Below, piece after piece: positions 16,187 to 25,222 of a stretch of 64,000 bases of DNA. The notes beneath the pieces are model-generated. The model had not been told where the DNA came from and did no database searches. It saw only the letters and a program-made list of their open reading frames with translations. Numbering within the stretch: position 1 is the stretch's first letter; each line of letters opens with the position of its first letter. This DNA is from Marinilabilia salmonicolor. Its GTDB lineage: Bacteria; Bacteroidota; Bacteroidia; Bacteroidales; Marinilabiliaceae. Both the position numbers and the translations under genes were made by a program. The stretch lies in contig NZ_PVTS01000008.1 of NCBI RefSeq assembly GCF_003003035.1, positions 1 to 64,000 on the forward strand, written 5' to 3'.

Positions 16187-17659
16187 TTATTTTACTTCCC
16201 ATTCAGCCCCGTCTTTGCCGTCCCGCACTTCGATGCCCAGATCCTTGAGACCGTCACGAATGCGGTCGGAGGTGTCAAAGTCTTTGGCTTTTTTTGCTTG
16301 TTGACGAACATTTAGGAGGAGTTCCATTACGCCGTTCAGTACCTGAGAATCTCCGGTTTCGGCTGTTGCCCCCTGTGTGAGTCCTAAGATATCTTCCGCA
16401 AAAAGATGCATGAGTTGTCTGAAAGTCTCCAAATCTTCCGAAGTAAAGGACTCTTTTCCTGCCAAAGCACTGTTGATGGCTTTTACGCCTTCAAAGAGGT
16501 GGGAAATTAGGATAGGGCTGTTCAGGTCATCATTCATTGCACTGTAGCACTTATCGCTGAATTTACTAAGGTCGAAAGTGGTTTTGTCGCCCGCTTTGAT
16601 TTTGTCCATTTGCCGGAGGGCCTCCATCAGGCGTTCCATGCCTTTCTCTGCAGCCTGCAGTGCTTCGTTTGAGAAATCGACTGTGCTTCGGTAATGAGCT
16701 TGCAGAATAAAGAAGCGAATGGTCATGGGCGACCATGCTTTATCGAGCATTTTATGGTTGCCGGTAAAAAATTCTTCAAGGGTAATAAAATTGCCCAGCG
16801 ATTTGCCCATCTTCTGTCCGTTGATGGTAATCATATTGTTGTGCATCCAATAGCGTGCAGGTGTTTTCCCGTTGGCTGCCACCGATTGCGCAATTTCACA
16901 TTCATGATGCGGGAACAGCAGATCCATACCACCTCCGTGGATGTCGAATTGTTCGCCCAAATATTTGGCACTCATGGCCGAGCATTCCAGATGCCAGCCG
17001 GGGAATCCGTCGCTGTAGGGTGATGGCCAGCGCATAATGTGGGTGGGAGTGGCTTTTTTCCAGAGGGCAAAGTCGAAGCTGTTGCGTTTCTCTGATTGTC
17101 CTTCCAGTTCGCGTGTGGTGCTTAGTAAATCGTCGAGTACGCGCCCCGACAGGATTCCGTATTTGTGATCCTTATCGTATTTTTGAACATCGAAATAGAC
17201 CGAGCCGTTTTTCTCGTAGGCATACCCTTTGTCAAGAATTTCCCTGACAATCTCCAGTTGCTCAATGATATGTCCGGACGCCCGTGGTTCAATGCTGGGT
17301 GGTTTTACATTTAGGGCTTCCATGAATTTGTGGTAACGATCGGTGTAGTACTGCACCACTTCCATGGGCTCAACCTCTTCCAGACGCGCTTTCTGAGCGA
17401 TTTTGTCCTCGCCTTCGTCGGCATCGTTTTCCAGATGGCCTACATCGGTGATGTTGCGTACGTAGCGCACTTTATATCTCAAATGTGACAGGTAGCGGAA
17501 AAGAATGTCGAAAGTGATGGCCGGTCGGGCGTGTCCCAGGTGTGGGTCGCCATAAACGGTGGGGCCGCATACGTATAGTCCCACATGTGGGGGTTTAATG
17601 GGATTGAATAATTCTTTTTTTCGCGACAGCGTATTGTAAAGCGTCAGATTGTTTTCCAT
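16187..17659 (-). CDS. cysS: cysteinyl-tRNA synthetase
   Basis: This 490-residue class I synthetase charges tRNA-Cys. The zinc-binding Cys31 (YVCGPTVYG), the HIGH-type motif HLGH (40-43), WHLECSAM with a further zinc ligand, HHECEIAQS, and the KMSKS-type motif KMGKSLGN are all present. A helical anticodon-binding region ends with the usual [13 protein letters not shown]...[10 protein letters not shown]. The length is normal. It stands alone between the toxin-antitoxin pair and the MORN-repeat gene. Confidence 0.98.
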   Translation of the reverse strand: MENNLTLYNTLSRKKELFNPIKPPHVGLYVCGPTVYGDPHLGHARPAITFDILFRYLSHLRYKVRYVRNITDVGHLENDADEGEDKIAQKARLEEVEPMEVVQYYTDRYHKFMEALNVKPPSIEPRASGHIIEQLEIVREILDKGYAYEKNGSVYFDVQKYDKDHKYGILSGRVLDDLLSTTRELEGQSEKRNSFDFALWKKATPTHIMRWPSPYSDGFPGWHLECSAMSAKYLGEQFDIHGGGMDLLFPHHECEIAQSVAANGKTPARYWMHNNMITINGQKMGKSLGNFITLEEFFTGNHKMLDKAWSPMTIRFFILQAHYRSTVDFSNEALQAAEKGMERLMEALRQMDKIKAGDKTTFDLSKFSDKCYSAMNDDLNSPILISHLFEGVKAINSALAGKESFTSEDLETFRQLMHLFAEDILGLTQGATAETGDSQVLNGVMELLLNVRQQAKKAKDFDTSDRIRDGLKDLGIEVRDGKDGAEWEVK

Positions 17660-17745
17660 GATAGTCGTCTGCTTGAGATGTGTTAATTTCAGACGGCTAA
17701 GTTAAGAAAAATATCAGGAGTGTTGAATGTTTGAAGCGTTGTTGG

Positions 17746-18525
17746 CTACTTCACATATTTCCCGTTTTCCACAATTCTGGTTTCGATAAGGCTGTCGCGG
17801 TTGTTGTAAATAAAATGTTTCCCATCTTGCAGAATACCGTCCCTGAAATACCCCTCCTTAATGGTAAGGCCGTCCATTGATTGAAGGGTGTAGTGTCCGG
17901 TGCCGTAGAATGGAAGAATCTTTCGGTCGGGGTCTTCATCGGTGTTTTCCGGTCTGGAGGTTACGACGGTGCTTTTGTTGAATCCTTCGTCGGTGTATTC
18001 GCGTTTTTCAAGGAGTTGCCCCTGGTCGTTAAAGACAGAAACCTCACCATTTGCTTTTCCGTTTTTCCACTCACCTGAATATTGTACCTCTCCGTTGGCA
18101 TGAAAATATTTCTGTTCCCCGGTTCGTTTCCCTGCATCATTGTAATTCCATTCATAGAATTTTTGTCCATTGGCATGGTACAATGTGTATTCTCCTTTCC
18201 AGTGGTCAATGTCCCAATAGCCTTCTTCCCATATTTGACCGTCGCGGTAGAAAAATCTTGCAGGGCCTTTGGCCATTCCATTTTCGTAGGTGATTTCGTG
18301 TTTCAGACTTCCTGTTTTGTAAAACGATTTCCAAAGTCCCGTTCGTTGTCCATCAGCGTAGGTTCCCGATTCCTTCAGTTCACCACTGTCGTAATATAAT
18401 TCCCACAGACCGGTTCGGTGGTTGTTTTCATTTGTCTGGTTTGGTGCAGTCTTTACTCCCTGGCTTCCGACTGTTGATGGAAGTGAGAATATCAGGAATA
18501 ATATGATAACGATGGTTTGCTTCAT
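17746..18525 (-). CDS. exported MORN-repeat (YwqK-like) protein
   Basis: The 259-residue protein has a signal peptide ending TVGS|QGVK. It then carries about seven MORN-variant repeats of the form G-x-W-x-x-Y/F-x-x-G-x-L/x-x-x-x-x-Y (for example GLWELYYDSGELKESGTYA and GLWKSFYKTGSLKHEITYE). Databases often label such proteins YwqK-family antitoxins, but nothing here supports a toxin-antitoxin role. Repeats of this kind form elongated beta structures. Function unknown; location periplasmic or outer surface. Confidence 0.75.
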   Translation of the reverse strand: MKQTIVIILFLIFSLPSTVGSQGVKTAPNQTNENNHRTGLWELYYDSGELKESGTYADGQRTGLWKSFYKTGSLKHEITYENGMAKGPARFFYRDGQIWEEGYWDIDHWKGEYTLYHANGQKFYEWNYNDAGKRTGEQKYFHANGEVQYSGEWKNGKANGEVSVFNDQGQLLEKREYTDEGFNKSTVVTSRPENTDEDPDRKILPFYGTGHYTLQSMDGLTIKEGYFRDGILQDGKHFIYNNRDSLIETRIVENGKYVK

Positions 18526-18754
18526 TTCCTAAATGATAAACTTGTTGGAAATCAGTGATGAAATAGGTTCTGGTTGTTCTTATTTTATCGTAAAAGTGAT
18601 ATGAAAGGTTTCAAAAGATTATTCTGCGTGAAAAATCGTATAGAGGTTTTTACGTTCAAAGACGCTTTTAGTTTTGTTGAAGTTGGAATATTATTGTGAA
18701 AATTTTCCGAATGATTTTGCTGCTTTTTTTGTCAATACGGTTAAAAGAAAAAAT

Positions 18755-20014
18755 ATGAGAATAATGAAGTATTTGAGAGTTTTGTTTTTGCTTGGTGTTT
18801 TTTTCCAGATGCCGCTGGCTGTAATCGGACAAATGAAAGTTGATGTGGAGTATCGACCGCGTTTTGAGTATAGAGATGGTTACAAGGAATTGTTGCCTGA
18901 TGATGCTTCGCCATCGATACTTGCTTCGCAGCGATTCCGGATGTCTGTCAGTTATACGGCTGATGGAATAAGACTTAAGATTATACCTCAGGATATACGT
19001 ACCTGGGGCGACGAACAAATTTCCAGTTCTACGGGAGTTTTTGGTGACGAGGCATCTTTTGATTTATTTGAAGGTTATGCCGAATTAAGGGTGTGGGATA
19101 AAAGCTGGATATCTGTGGGCCGTCAGCAACTTTCGTATGACAATCAGCGGTTGTTGTCGGGGCGAAATTGGAACCAACACGGGCTTGCTTATGATGCTGT
19201 GGTGTTTAAAACCGAAACCGGGGGTTGGAATATTCATGCAGGTTCATCATGGAATTCATTGTCAGCCACTACTTCGGGGAATACTTATCCTTCCGATAGA
19301 ATTAAGTCTTTGAATTTTTTATGGATAAAAAGGAGTTTTGGGGAAAATCTTGATTTTTCGTTTAATCACATTGCTTCTGGTGTAACTGAAACAGACAGTA
19401 CAGATGCGATGAATTTCAGGCAAACTTCGGGTATTTATGCTCAGTTTTCTGACGGTACATTATCGGTGAAAGGGAATTTTTATTATCAATATGGTAAAAA
19501 TCGGAACGGAACAGATGTCGATGCTTTTCTATTGGATGCGGATGCTTCGTTGAAGCTTGGACGTTTCAGTCCGGGACTGGGTTTTAGTTACTTGTCAGGC
19601 AATGATAACACTAATTCAAATAACGATAAATTGTTTGATGTGCTTTACGGGGCCCGGCACCGATTTTTCGGTCACATGGATTATTTCCGGAATATGGCTT
19701 CACATACCGGAGGAGGAGGTCTGTCAGATTGGTACGGTTATTTGGGATATAAAGTGTCTGACAAAGTTTTTCTGAAAAACACGACTCATTTTTTTAGTCT
19801 TGCGGAAACCAATCAAAACACCCCGAAAAGTAAGTCTCTGGGAATGGAAAATGAAGTTGAATTAAAATATAAATTTAATGACTGGGGCTCATTAAAGGCA
19901 GGATGGCTCTTTTATGTGCCTACTGATTCTTTTCGTCAGTTGCAGGGTGTGACAAATGAGCGTTTCCCAAATTTCGCATTTGTGGAGTTGACCCTTTCGC
20001 CTAATTTGCTTTAA
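18755..20014 (+). CDS. alginate-export-like outer-membrane porin
   Basis: The start at 18755 (MRIMKYLRV) gives a standard signal peptide cleaved AVIG|QMKV; ATG at 18764 is also possible. The 419-residue protein contains the Alginate_exp/AlgE-like pattern: EYRPRFEYRDGY near the mature N-terminus, LQ/IIPQDIRTWGDE, LFEGYAELR, and VGRQQLSYDNQRLLSGRNWNQHGLAYDAV. Alternating strands continue to the C-terminus. It is probably an 18-stranded outer-membrane channel for anionic or polyanionic compounds; the substrate cannot be deduced. It converges with the LytTR regulator gene at 20064. Confidence 0.82.
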   Translation: MRIMKYLRVLFLLGVFFQMPLAVIGQMKVDVEYRPRFEYRDGYKELLPDDASPSILASQRFRMSVSYTADGIRLKIIPQDIRTWGDEQISSSTGVFGDEASFDLFEGYAELRVWDKSWISVGRQQLSYDNQRLLSGRNWNQHGLAYDAVVFKTETGGWNIHAGSSWNSLSATTSGNTYPSDRIKSLNFLWIKRSFGENLDFSFNHIASGVTETDSTDAMNFRQTSGIYAQFSDGTLSVKGNFYYQYGKNRNGTDVDAFLLDADASLKLGRFSPGLGFSYLSGNDNTNSNNDKLFDVLYGARHRFFGHMDYFRNMASHTGGGGLSDWYGYLGYKVSDKVFLKNTTHFFSLAETNQNTPKSKSLGMENEVELKYKFNDWGSLKAGWLFYVPTDSFRQLQGVTNERFPNFAFVELTLSPNLL

Positions 20015-20063
20015 GTAAAAACTTGTGCTGACGGTTATTTGTTTATGGCGAAGAGAGAAAAAG

Positions 20064-20804
20064 TTACAACTCTTCCAGTCGTTTCATTAACATGTCTTTC
20101 TTTCTGACGGCTACCGGGACTTCAGTTCCATCAGTCATCTCCACGTGACACCCGTTTTTACGGTCTATCTTGCTGATTTGGGAGAGGTTGATGAGGTGTG
20201 ATTGATGGACTCGGAGAAATCCCAGCGGAGTGAGCATTTCCTCTGTGCTTTTCATGGACTGTGAGACGAGCAGTGGTTTTTGGTTGTTTAAGAAAAAGCG
20301 GGTGTAATTGTCTGCACTTTCGCAATGAATAATTTCATCGCTATAAATCAGGTGAATGGCATCTGAGGTTTTTAGGGCAATTTTCCGGGGGGATGAGGAT
20401 ATTTTTTGCATATTTTCGAGCAGTACCTCCATCACTTTTTGATTGTCCGGCTTTTGTTGACGGACACGCTCTATGGTTTTTTCAAGTTCGTCGGGGTCAA
20501 CGGGTTTTAAGAGGTAGTCAATGGCAGCGAATCGAAAAGCTTCCAGCGCATAGTTGTCGTGGGCGGTGAGAAATACCAGGGCGAAGTGATAATTGGGAAG
20601 CCTTCGGAGCAAGTCAAATCCGGTTCCGTCTTTCATGTGAATATCCAGAAAAACAAGGTCTGGAACGTGTTGCTCAATGGTTTTTAAACCTGTTTCCACT
20701 CCATCGGCCTGGGCTACAACCTCAATGTCGTTTGCAACCATTGTAAGCATACTGGTTACCGTGTTTCTGGCATTTTTTTCGTCGTCAATGATAACTGCTT
20801 TCAT
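20064..20804 (-). CDS. LytTR-family response regulator
   Basis: The 246-residue protein has a receiver domain (1-120: IIDDE acidic pair, Asp54 in LVFLDIHMKDG, Thr/Ala in FLTAHD, Lys in LLKPVDP). A LytTR DNA-binding domain follows (about 140-246: IIHCESADNYTRFFL, LGFLRVHQSHLINLSQISKI). It lies 55 bases downstream of a giant LytS-type kinase on the same strand, so the two form a two-component pair. LytTR proteins bind direct repeats about two helical turns apart. Such a repeat is seen ahead of the divergent gene at 25223. Confidence 0.95.
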   Translation of the reverse strand: MKAVIIDDEKNARNTVTSMLTMVANDIEVVAQADGVETGLKTIEQHVPDLVFLDIHMKDGTGFDLLRRLPNYHFALVFLTAHDNYALEAFRFAAIDYLLKPVDPDELEKTIERVRQQKPDNQKVMEVLLENMQKISSSPRKIALKTSDAIHLIYSDEIIHCESADNYTRFFLNNQKPLLVSQSMKSTEEMLTPLGFLRVHQSHLINLSQISKIDRKNGCHVEMTDGTEVPVAVRKKDMLMKRLEEL

Positions 20805-20859
20805 TATTGGCTAATTTTTTGATTCACTGGTGGAGTAACAGGTAATTGTACGGTTGAAA

Positions 20860-23800
20860 TTACAAGGCGGTTTGCTCTTTTTTGGTTTTTTCTTCATCGA
20901 TGGCAGGGATTATCAAATAAATCTCTGTTCCGGTATCGGAATCAGACTGGTGAGATAAGTCCTTGATGTTTAAAGAGCAAGGTGTTTTATATTGTTTTTG
21001 TAGTTGAATTATTCTTTTATTGGTAATTCCGGTGCTCATGGATTTCCGTTGTGTGGTGGAATCTTTTTTCCCAGCCACGGAGTCATCTATTCCTTTTCCG
21101 TTGTCACGGATAGTGATGTGCCAGCTATTGCCTTTCAGGGCAAATACCACCTGAATAGAACCTTTTCTTTCTCCCGTTTCCTTAAGCCCGTGTTCAACGG
21201 CATTTTCCACAAATGGCTGAACCATCATGGTCGGCAACCCCGGCATTTGTTCGCTCATAGGAGGTATCACTTCTATGGAATAATTGAAAGCATTGTTATA
21301 CCTCAGGCGTTGCAGTTCCAGATAATGTTTCAGGGCTTCGGTTTCATCTTTGATGGATGTAACAGTTGATGTCATATTGTTAAGGTAGAGTCGCATCAGT
21401 TTAGCGAACTTGGCCAGGAAACTTCCGGCCTCCTGGGGTTGGTTTTGAAAAATGAATGCCTGGATAGCAGAAAGAGCGTTAAATAAGAAATGAGGATTCA
21501 TCTGCGAAAGAAGCAGATTGTGTTTGAGGATGAGGTTGTTCTTCAGGAGGTTAAGGTGATTGATGCGGTGCCTCCACCAAAGAATCAGAGTGGTTGCTAA
21601 AAACAGGATGATGAGCGTGATGAACCAACCGGCTCGCCAGAATGGGGGGCGAATGGAAAAAGAAAGTTTCGCAGGGACGCTGTTTCCGAACGGGTTGATT
21701 TTTTGTACAATAAAAGTATAGCTGCCGGGAGGTAGCATTTTGTAGCTGACAGAGGTTTGGTTAGTGATGACCCAATCCCGGTCAATTCCGCTCAGCCGGT
21801 ATCGATAGTTGTCGTGTGAGGGTGGGTATCGCATATCAGAAAAGAAAAACTCAGGAAAATTTTCGTTGTGTTTTAACTGGATGTTGTTTTTGGATGTATA
21901 TAAATGAAGGGGCTTCCCCATTATTCTGAATTCAGTTATTAGGGTGAGTTGCTTCTCATCAACAGGACTGAATAGTTCTGGGTTGAACCTCAGGAAACCG
22001 TACGTGGTCCCAATGAAAATTTCATTGTTGGTGGTTCTCAACGCTGCACGGGTAAATGAGGGTGCTTTCATGCCCAGGTAGGGGGTGAGATCGAACCATC
22101 GGTTGCTGTCAGGCTCAAAAATATTTATGTGATGACTGGTTACAATTAGAATCCGTCCCAGGTGATCTTCTGTAAGAGATAATATATTTTCGTTTGGTAG
22201 CTGTTCTGATATTTTTGGAATTTCAAAAACTTCTTCATCAGGATTGAAAATATTCAGAGAATCGCCTCCTGCATAAATAGTGCCCGCTGATGTTTCAAGG
22301 AAAGCCAACGTTTCACGGCCATGAAATTCCTGTCCGGGATAGAAATGAGTTATTTGCAGAGTCTGTCGGTCTATCCGGTTGATCCCTTTGTTGGTGGTTC
22401 CTGCCCAAATATCTCCTTTGGAATCCTTTTGTGCAAAAGTGGTCAGGTGTGATGAGAGTTTGTCATTAGGTGCGCGGTTAAAGTAAGTGATTTTGTGGCT
22501 TTTTGTATCAAGGGCTGTCAGTCCATGGTCGCTGGCAATAAACAGTTGTTTGGACAGGAGGGTGGTGTGATTAATGCGGTATTCAGAAAAAGAGGTTATG
22601 GTACTGAATTTCCGGGAGGAGGTATCGAAAAAGAAAAGCCCGCGATCGGTACTTATCCAGAAACCTGGTTTTTCAGTACATCGGCAAATGTTTCGTACCG
22701 CATCGTTTTTTAATCCGGAGGAATAAGCATTGTCCGTGTTGTAAATTTCAGGTTGACCATCACCCGGAATATAACCGATACCGCAGTCGAAGGCTATCAG
22801 AAATGAATTTTCATGACCATGAATGATTTGTTGAATGGGTTTTTCCCATCGGTTAATTAATTCAAAATCAGGCGACAGGGGGAGTTTCTTTCCGGATTTT
22901 GAGTCTATTGCTTCAATGCCAGACTTTGAGGTAATCAGTAATTTGTTATCCTCCAATAATAAGAGGTCTGTGATGAGGGATGGGGGCGTGACAAGGTTCT
23001 TTGCCGGCAATTGTTTTTGAATTTTTCGGGTCAGACCATCAAATGCAAATAATCCTTCGGAAGAGAGCAAAACTAATTGTTGCTCGTATTGGGCGGCCAT
23101 TAGAAAAGTTCTTGAGTCCGATGTGGAGAATTGACCGTTTCGATGGTCGTAAATACCCACTCCATTATCGGTCAGAAAAAGAGTTAAACTCTGATGGTGA
23201 ACCATTTCATTTAAGTTGGTGAAATCGGGTAGGTTTACGGAATTGATTTTATGAAATTGGTTACTTGCCCGATGAAAAGACGATCTCCAAGCTTGCCATT
23301 TGGAGGATTCGGGATGAAACGACCGAATGATGTTACCATTCTGATAAACCCACAGAATACTGTCCGCAGCCAGGATTTTTTGCAGGTTTGCATCGGAGGG
23401 ATGATATTGGGGGGAGAAGTTGTGTGGGAGCCATCGTTTTTCTTTTTTATGAAATAGCCTGATGCCGTTGGCCCCCCAAAAACCTGTTACCAGAGTATCC
23501 TTGCCCCATGATTCAAAACCCACATACCAGTCTTGTTTTCGGGATGCTGAATCCAGGGCAAAATGTTGAAAACGTTCCGTTTTCGGGTCAAAACGGTTGA
23601 ATCCGATTCCTCTCCACAGCCCGGTCCAGATGATTCCGTCTTCGTCGGTATGAAGAGCTGAAACCTGGTTGGAACTGATGGTTGTTTCTCCTGTGAGATC
23701 TTTTTTGAAGAATTTAAAGTTCTCTGTTTTTGGATCGAAACGATTAAGGCCACCGCCTCGTGAAGCAATCCAGATATTCCCGTTTTTGTCTTCCCGGATG

Positions 23801-24888
23801 TCTGAAACATGGTTGTGACTGAGAGAATTGGTTAATTCAGGAAGGTGGCGGTAATGATGAATGAGGTTTTGTGTCGGGTTCAGGATGCTGATTCCTCTGT
23901 CGGTGCCAATCCAGAGATTCCCTTCCAGGTCGGTCATTACACAATTCAGGTGGTCATGGATAAGTGAAGAGGGGTCGTTTTCGGAAGGTAAAAAGAGAGT
24001 GGTTTTTTCAGCTTGTTTGTTGATTTGGGCCAGGCCATTTCCGGTGGCCACCCATAGTATTCCGGGCTTCGATTCAGTCATTTGAAAGGATGAGGTACTT
24101 AATTGTTTGTTGAAGATGTCGGATTCACGGTTGTACTGATACAAGCCGTCAAGTCCACCAACCCAGAAGTCTCCTTGGCTGTCCTCGAAGAAAAATGCCA
24201 CATCGCGGTCTCGTTTTTTGGCAGTATTTTCAGGGTCAGTTTCAATGGCGGTAATCGACTCCTTCTGCATTTTCAGCGGGCCCATGTTTCGGCCGCCAAT
24301 CCACAGCGTTCCTTTTGAGTCCTTGAGCAAAGCATGATAATCGTAGTAAGGTTGAGTCGGCGCTGCATGCGACCAGGTACGCGCCCTGAAGGTTTGGGTG
24401 TTGAGCAGGTGAAGTGTGCCGTTAAAAGTTTCCACCCAGATGTGGTCTTTGTCAGCATTGGCAAGTGCCCTGATGTGCTTGTCCAACAGCCCGAAGCCGT
24501 CTTCGTAAAGAGTCGGAATTCGTTCGAAATTGGCGGTTCGGGTGTTAAAAAGGGCCAGCCCGTTTTGGGTGGCGACGAATATCTGTTGGTCGGGGGTTAT
24601 AAGAATATCATAGATGTGGTCGGAAGGTAGAGAGGTGCTGTCGCCGGTGACGTGCAAAAATGAAAGAAACCGGGTGCCATCGTATCGTGCCAGGCCTTCG
24701 CGTGTTCCAATCCACAAATAACCTGTCGAGTCCTGCTGAATAACGGTGATGTGATTGCCGGGGAGTCCGTCGGCAACTGTCAGATGTCCGAAGCGTGTGT
24801 AATGGTCCTGTTCAACAGGGAGGAGTTGGGCGTTTGCAGACGACATCAGCATTGCAAAAAAGAGGAAGTACCACCGTGGGTTCATCAT
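20860..24888 (-). CDS. Reg_prop / Y_Y_Y sensor histidine kinase (LytS type)
   Basis: The 1342-residue membrane sensor has a signal peptide cleaved ANA|QLLPV. About a dozen two-component regulator propeller repeats (LWIGTREGLARYDG, IWVETFNG, LWIGTDRGISILNP) form two seven-bladed periplasmic propellers. They are followed by a Y_Y_Y domain (YRYRLSGIDRDWV...SYKMLPPGSYTF) and a membrane helix near 1089-1108. The cytoplasmic His_kinase motif MNPHFLFNALSAIQ (His1133) and ATPase boxes QPFVENAVEHG and DNGKGI are intact. In Bacteroidia such sensors usually detect glycans. This one lacks an AraC domain and instead pairs with the LytTR regulator at 20064-20804. The divergently transcribed T9SS cargo gene at 25223 is a plausible target. 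Confidence 0.95.
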   Translation of the reverse strand: MMNPRWYFLFFAMLMSSANAQLLPVEQDHYTRFGHLTVADGLPGNHITVIQQDSTGYLWIGTREGLARYDGTRFLSFLHVTGDSTSLPSDHIYDILITPDQQIFVATQNGLALFNTRTANFERIPTLYEDGFGLLDKHIRALANADKDHIWVETFNGTLHLLNTQTFRARTWSHAAPTQPYYDYHALLKDSKGTLWIGGRNMGPLKMQKESITAIETDPENTAKKRDRDVAFFFEDSQGDFWVGGLDGLYQYNRESDIFNKQLSTSSFQMTESKPGILWVATGNGLAQINKQAEKTTLFLPSENDPSSLIHDHLNCVMTDLEGNLWIGTDRGISILNPTQNLIHHYRHLPELTNSLSHNHVSDIREDKNGNIWIASRGGGLNRFDPKTENFKFFKKDLTGETTISSNQVSALHTDEDGIIWTGLWRGIGFNRFDPKTERFQHFALDSASRKQDWYVGFESWGKDTLVTGFWGANGIRLFHKKEKRWLPHNFSPQYHPSDANLQKILAADSILWVYQNGNIIRSFHPESSKWQAWRSSFHRASNQFHKINSVNLPDFTNLNEMVHHQSLTLFLTDNGVGIYDHRNGQFSTSDSRTFLMAAQYEQQLVLLSSEGLFAFDGLTRKIQKQLPAKNLVTPPSLITDLLLLEDNKLLITSKSGIEAIDSKSGKKLPLSPDFELINRWEKPIQQIIHGHENSFLIAFDCGIGYIPGDGQPEIYNTDNAYSSGLKNDAVRNICRCTEKPGFWISTDRGLFFFDTSSRKFSTITSFSEYRINHTTLLSKQLFIASDHGLTALDTKSHKITYFNRAPNDKLSSHLTTFAQKDSKGDIWAGTTNKGINRIDRQTLQITHFYPGQEFHGRETLAFLETSAGTIYAGGDSLNIFNPDEEVFEIPKISEQLPNENILSLTEDHLGRILIVTSHHINIFEPDSNRWFDLTPYLGMKAPSFTRAALRTTNNEIFIGTTYGFLRFNPELFSPVDEKQLTLITEFRIMGKPLHLYTSKNNIQLKHNENFPEFFFSDMRYPPSHDNYRYRLSGIDRDWVITNQTSVSYKMLPPGSYTFIVQKINPFGNSVPAKLSFSIRPPFWRAGWFITLIILFLATTLILWWRHRINHLNLLKNNLILKHNLLLSQMNPHFLFNALSAIQAFIFQNQPQEAGSFLAKFAKLMRLYLNNMTSTVTSIKDETEALKHYLELQRLRYNNAFNYSIEVIPPMSEQMPGLPTMMVQPFVENAVEHGLKETGERKGSIQVVFALKGNSWHITIRDNGKGIDDSVAGKKDSTTQRKSMSTGITNKRIIQLQKQYKTPCSLNIKDLSHQSDSDTGTEIYLIIPAIDEEKTKKEQTAL

Positions 24889-25222
24889 GTTCCGGCTTAG
24901 ATTGAGGTTTTGAATGAAAAACTGACTTTCATACTATTTAGGGAAAATTTTTCTTGTTCGCAAGATTTTTTCATCCGCCCTGTTTGTTAAAGGCATTATT
25001 TCTTCTGTTTTATAGTATTTTTTTGGGGGAATGGTTTCTTTCTTTTGATTATTTGCATTCCTTTTTTGGTTAAACAGATGGAAACTCGGCCATACGAATT
25101 TTTGGAAAACAGGTACGAATTCTAAGCTAAATTCTTCGAATCCCACTTATTTTCAACTCCTCCCGCTAGTGAAGCGTATAAACTCCAAAAACGATTTATA
25201 AACTCCCAAAAATGATTATGCT
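24889..25222. promoter_or_regulatory. divergent intergenic region between kinase and T9SS cargo gene
   Basis: These 334 bases separate two divergent genes and must hold both promoters. No good TAnnTTTG box was recognised. The most distinct feature is the tandem repeat at 25177-25217. A small CTTG-TTCG-CAAG hairpin in a T-rich setting lies near 24950-24970. Confidence 0.4.
25177..25217 (+). repeat. 20/21-bp tandem direct repeat just before the T9SS cargo gene
   Basis: TATAAACTCCAAAAACGATT (25177-25196) is followed without a gap by a 21-base near-copy (25197-25217) that differs by one inserted C and one C-to-T change. The second unit ends five bases before the ATG at 25223. A period of about 21 bp, two helical turns, suits a LytTR-type regulator, and one is encoded nearby. 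Confidence 0.6.

Noticed and set aside
17746-18525. YwqK-type protein as a toxin-antitoxin antitoxin
   Set aside because: The database-style label is misleading here: the protein is exported, made of MORN repeats, and has no toxin partner beside it.
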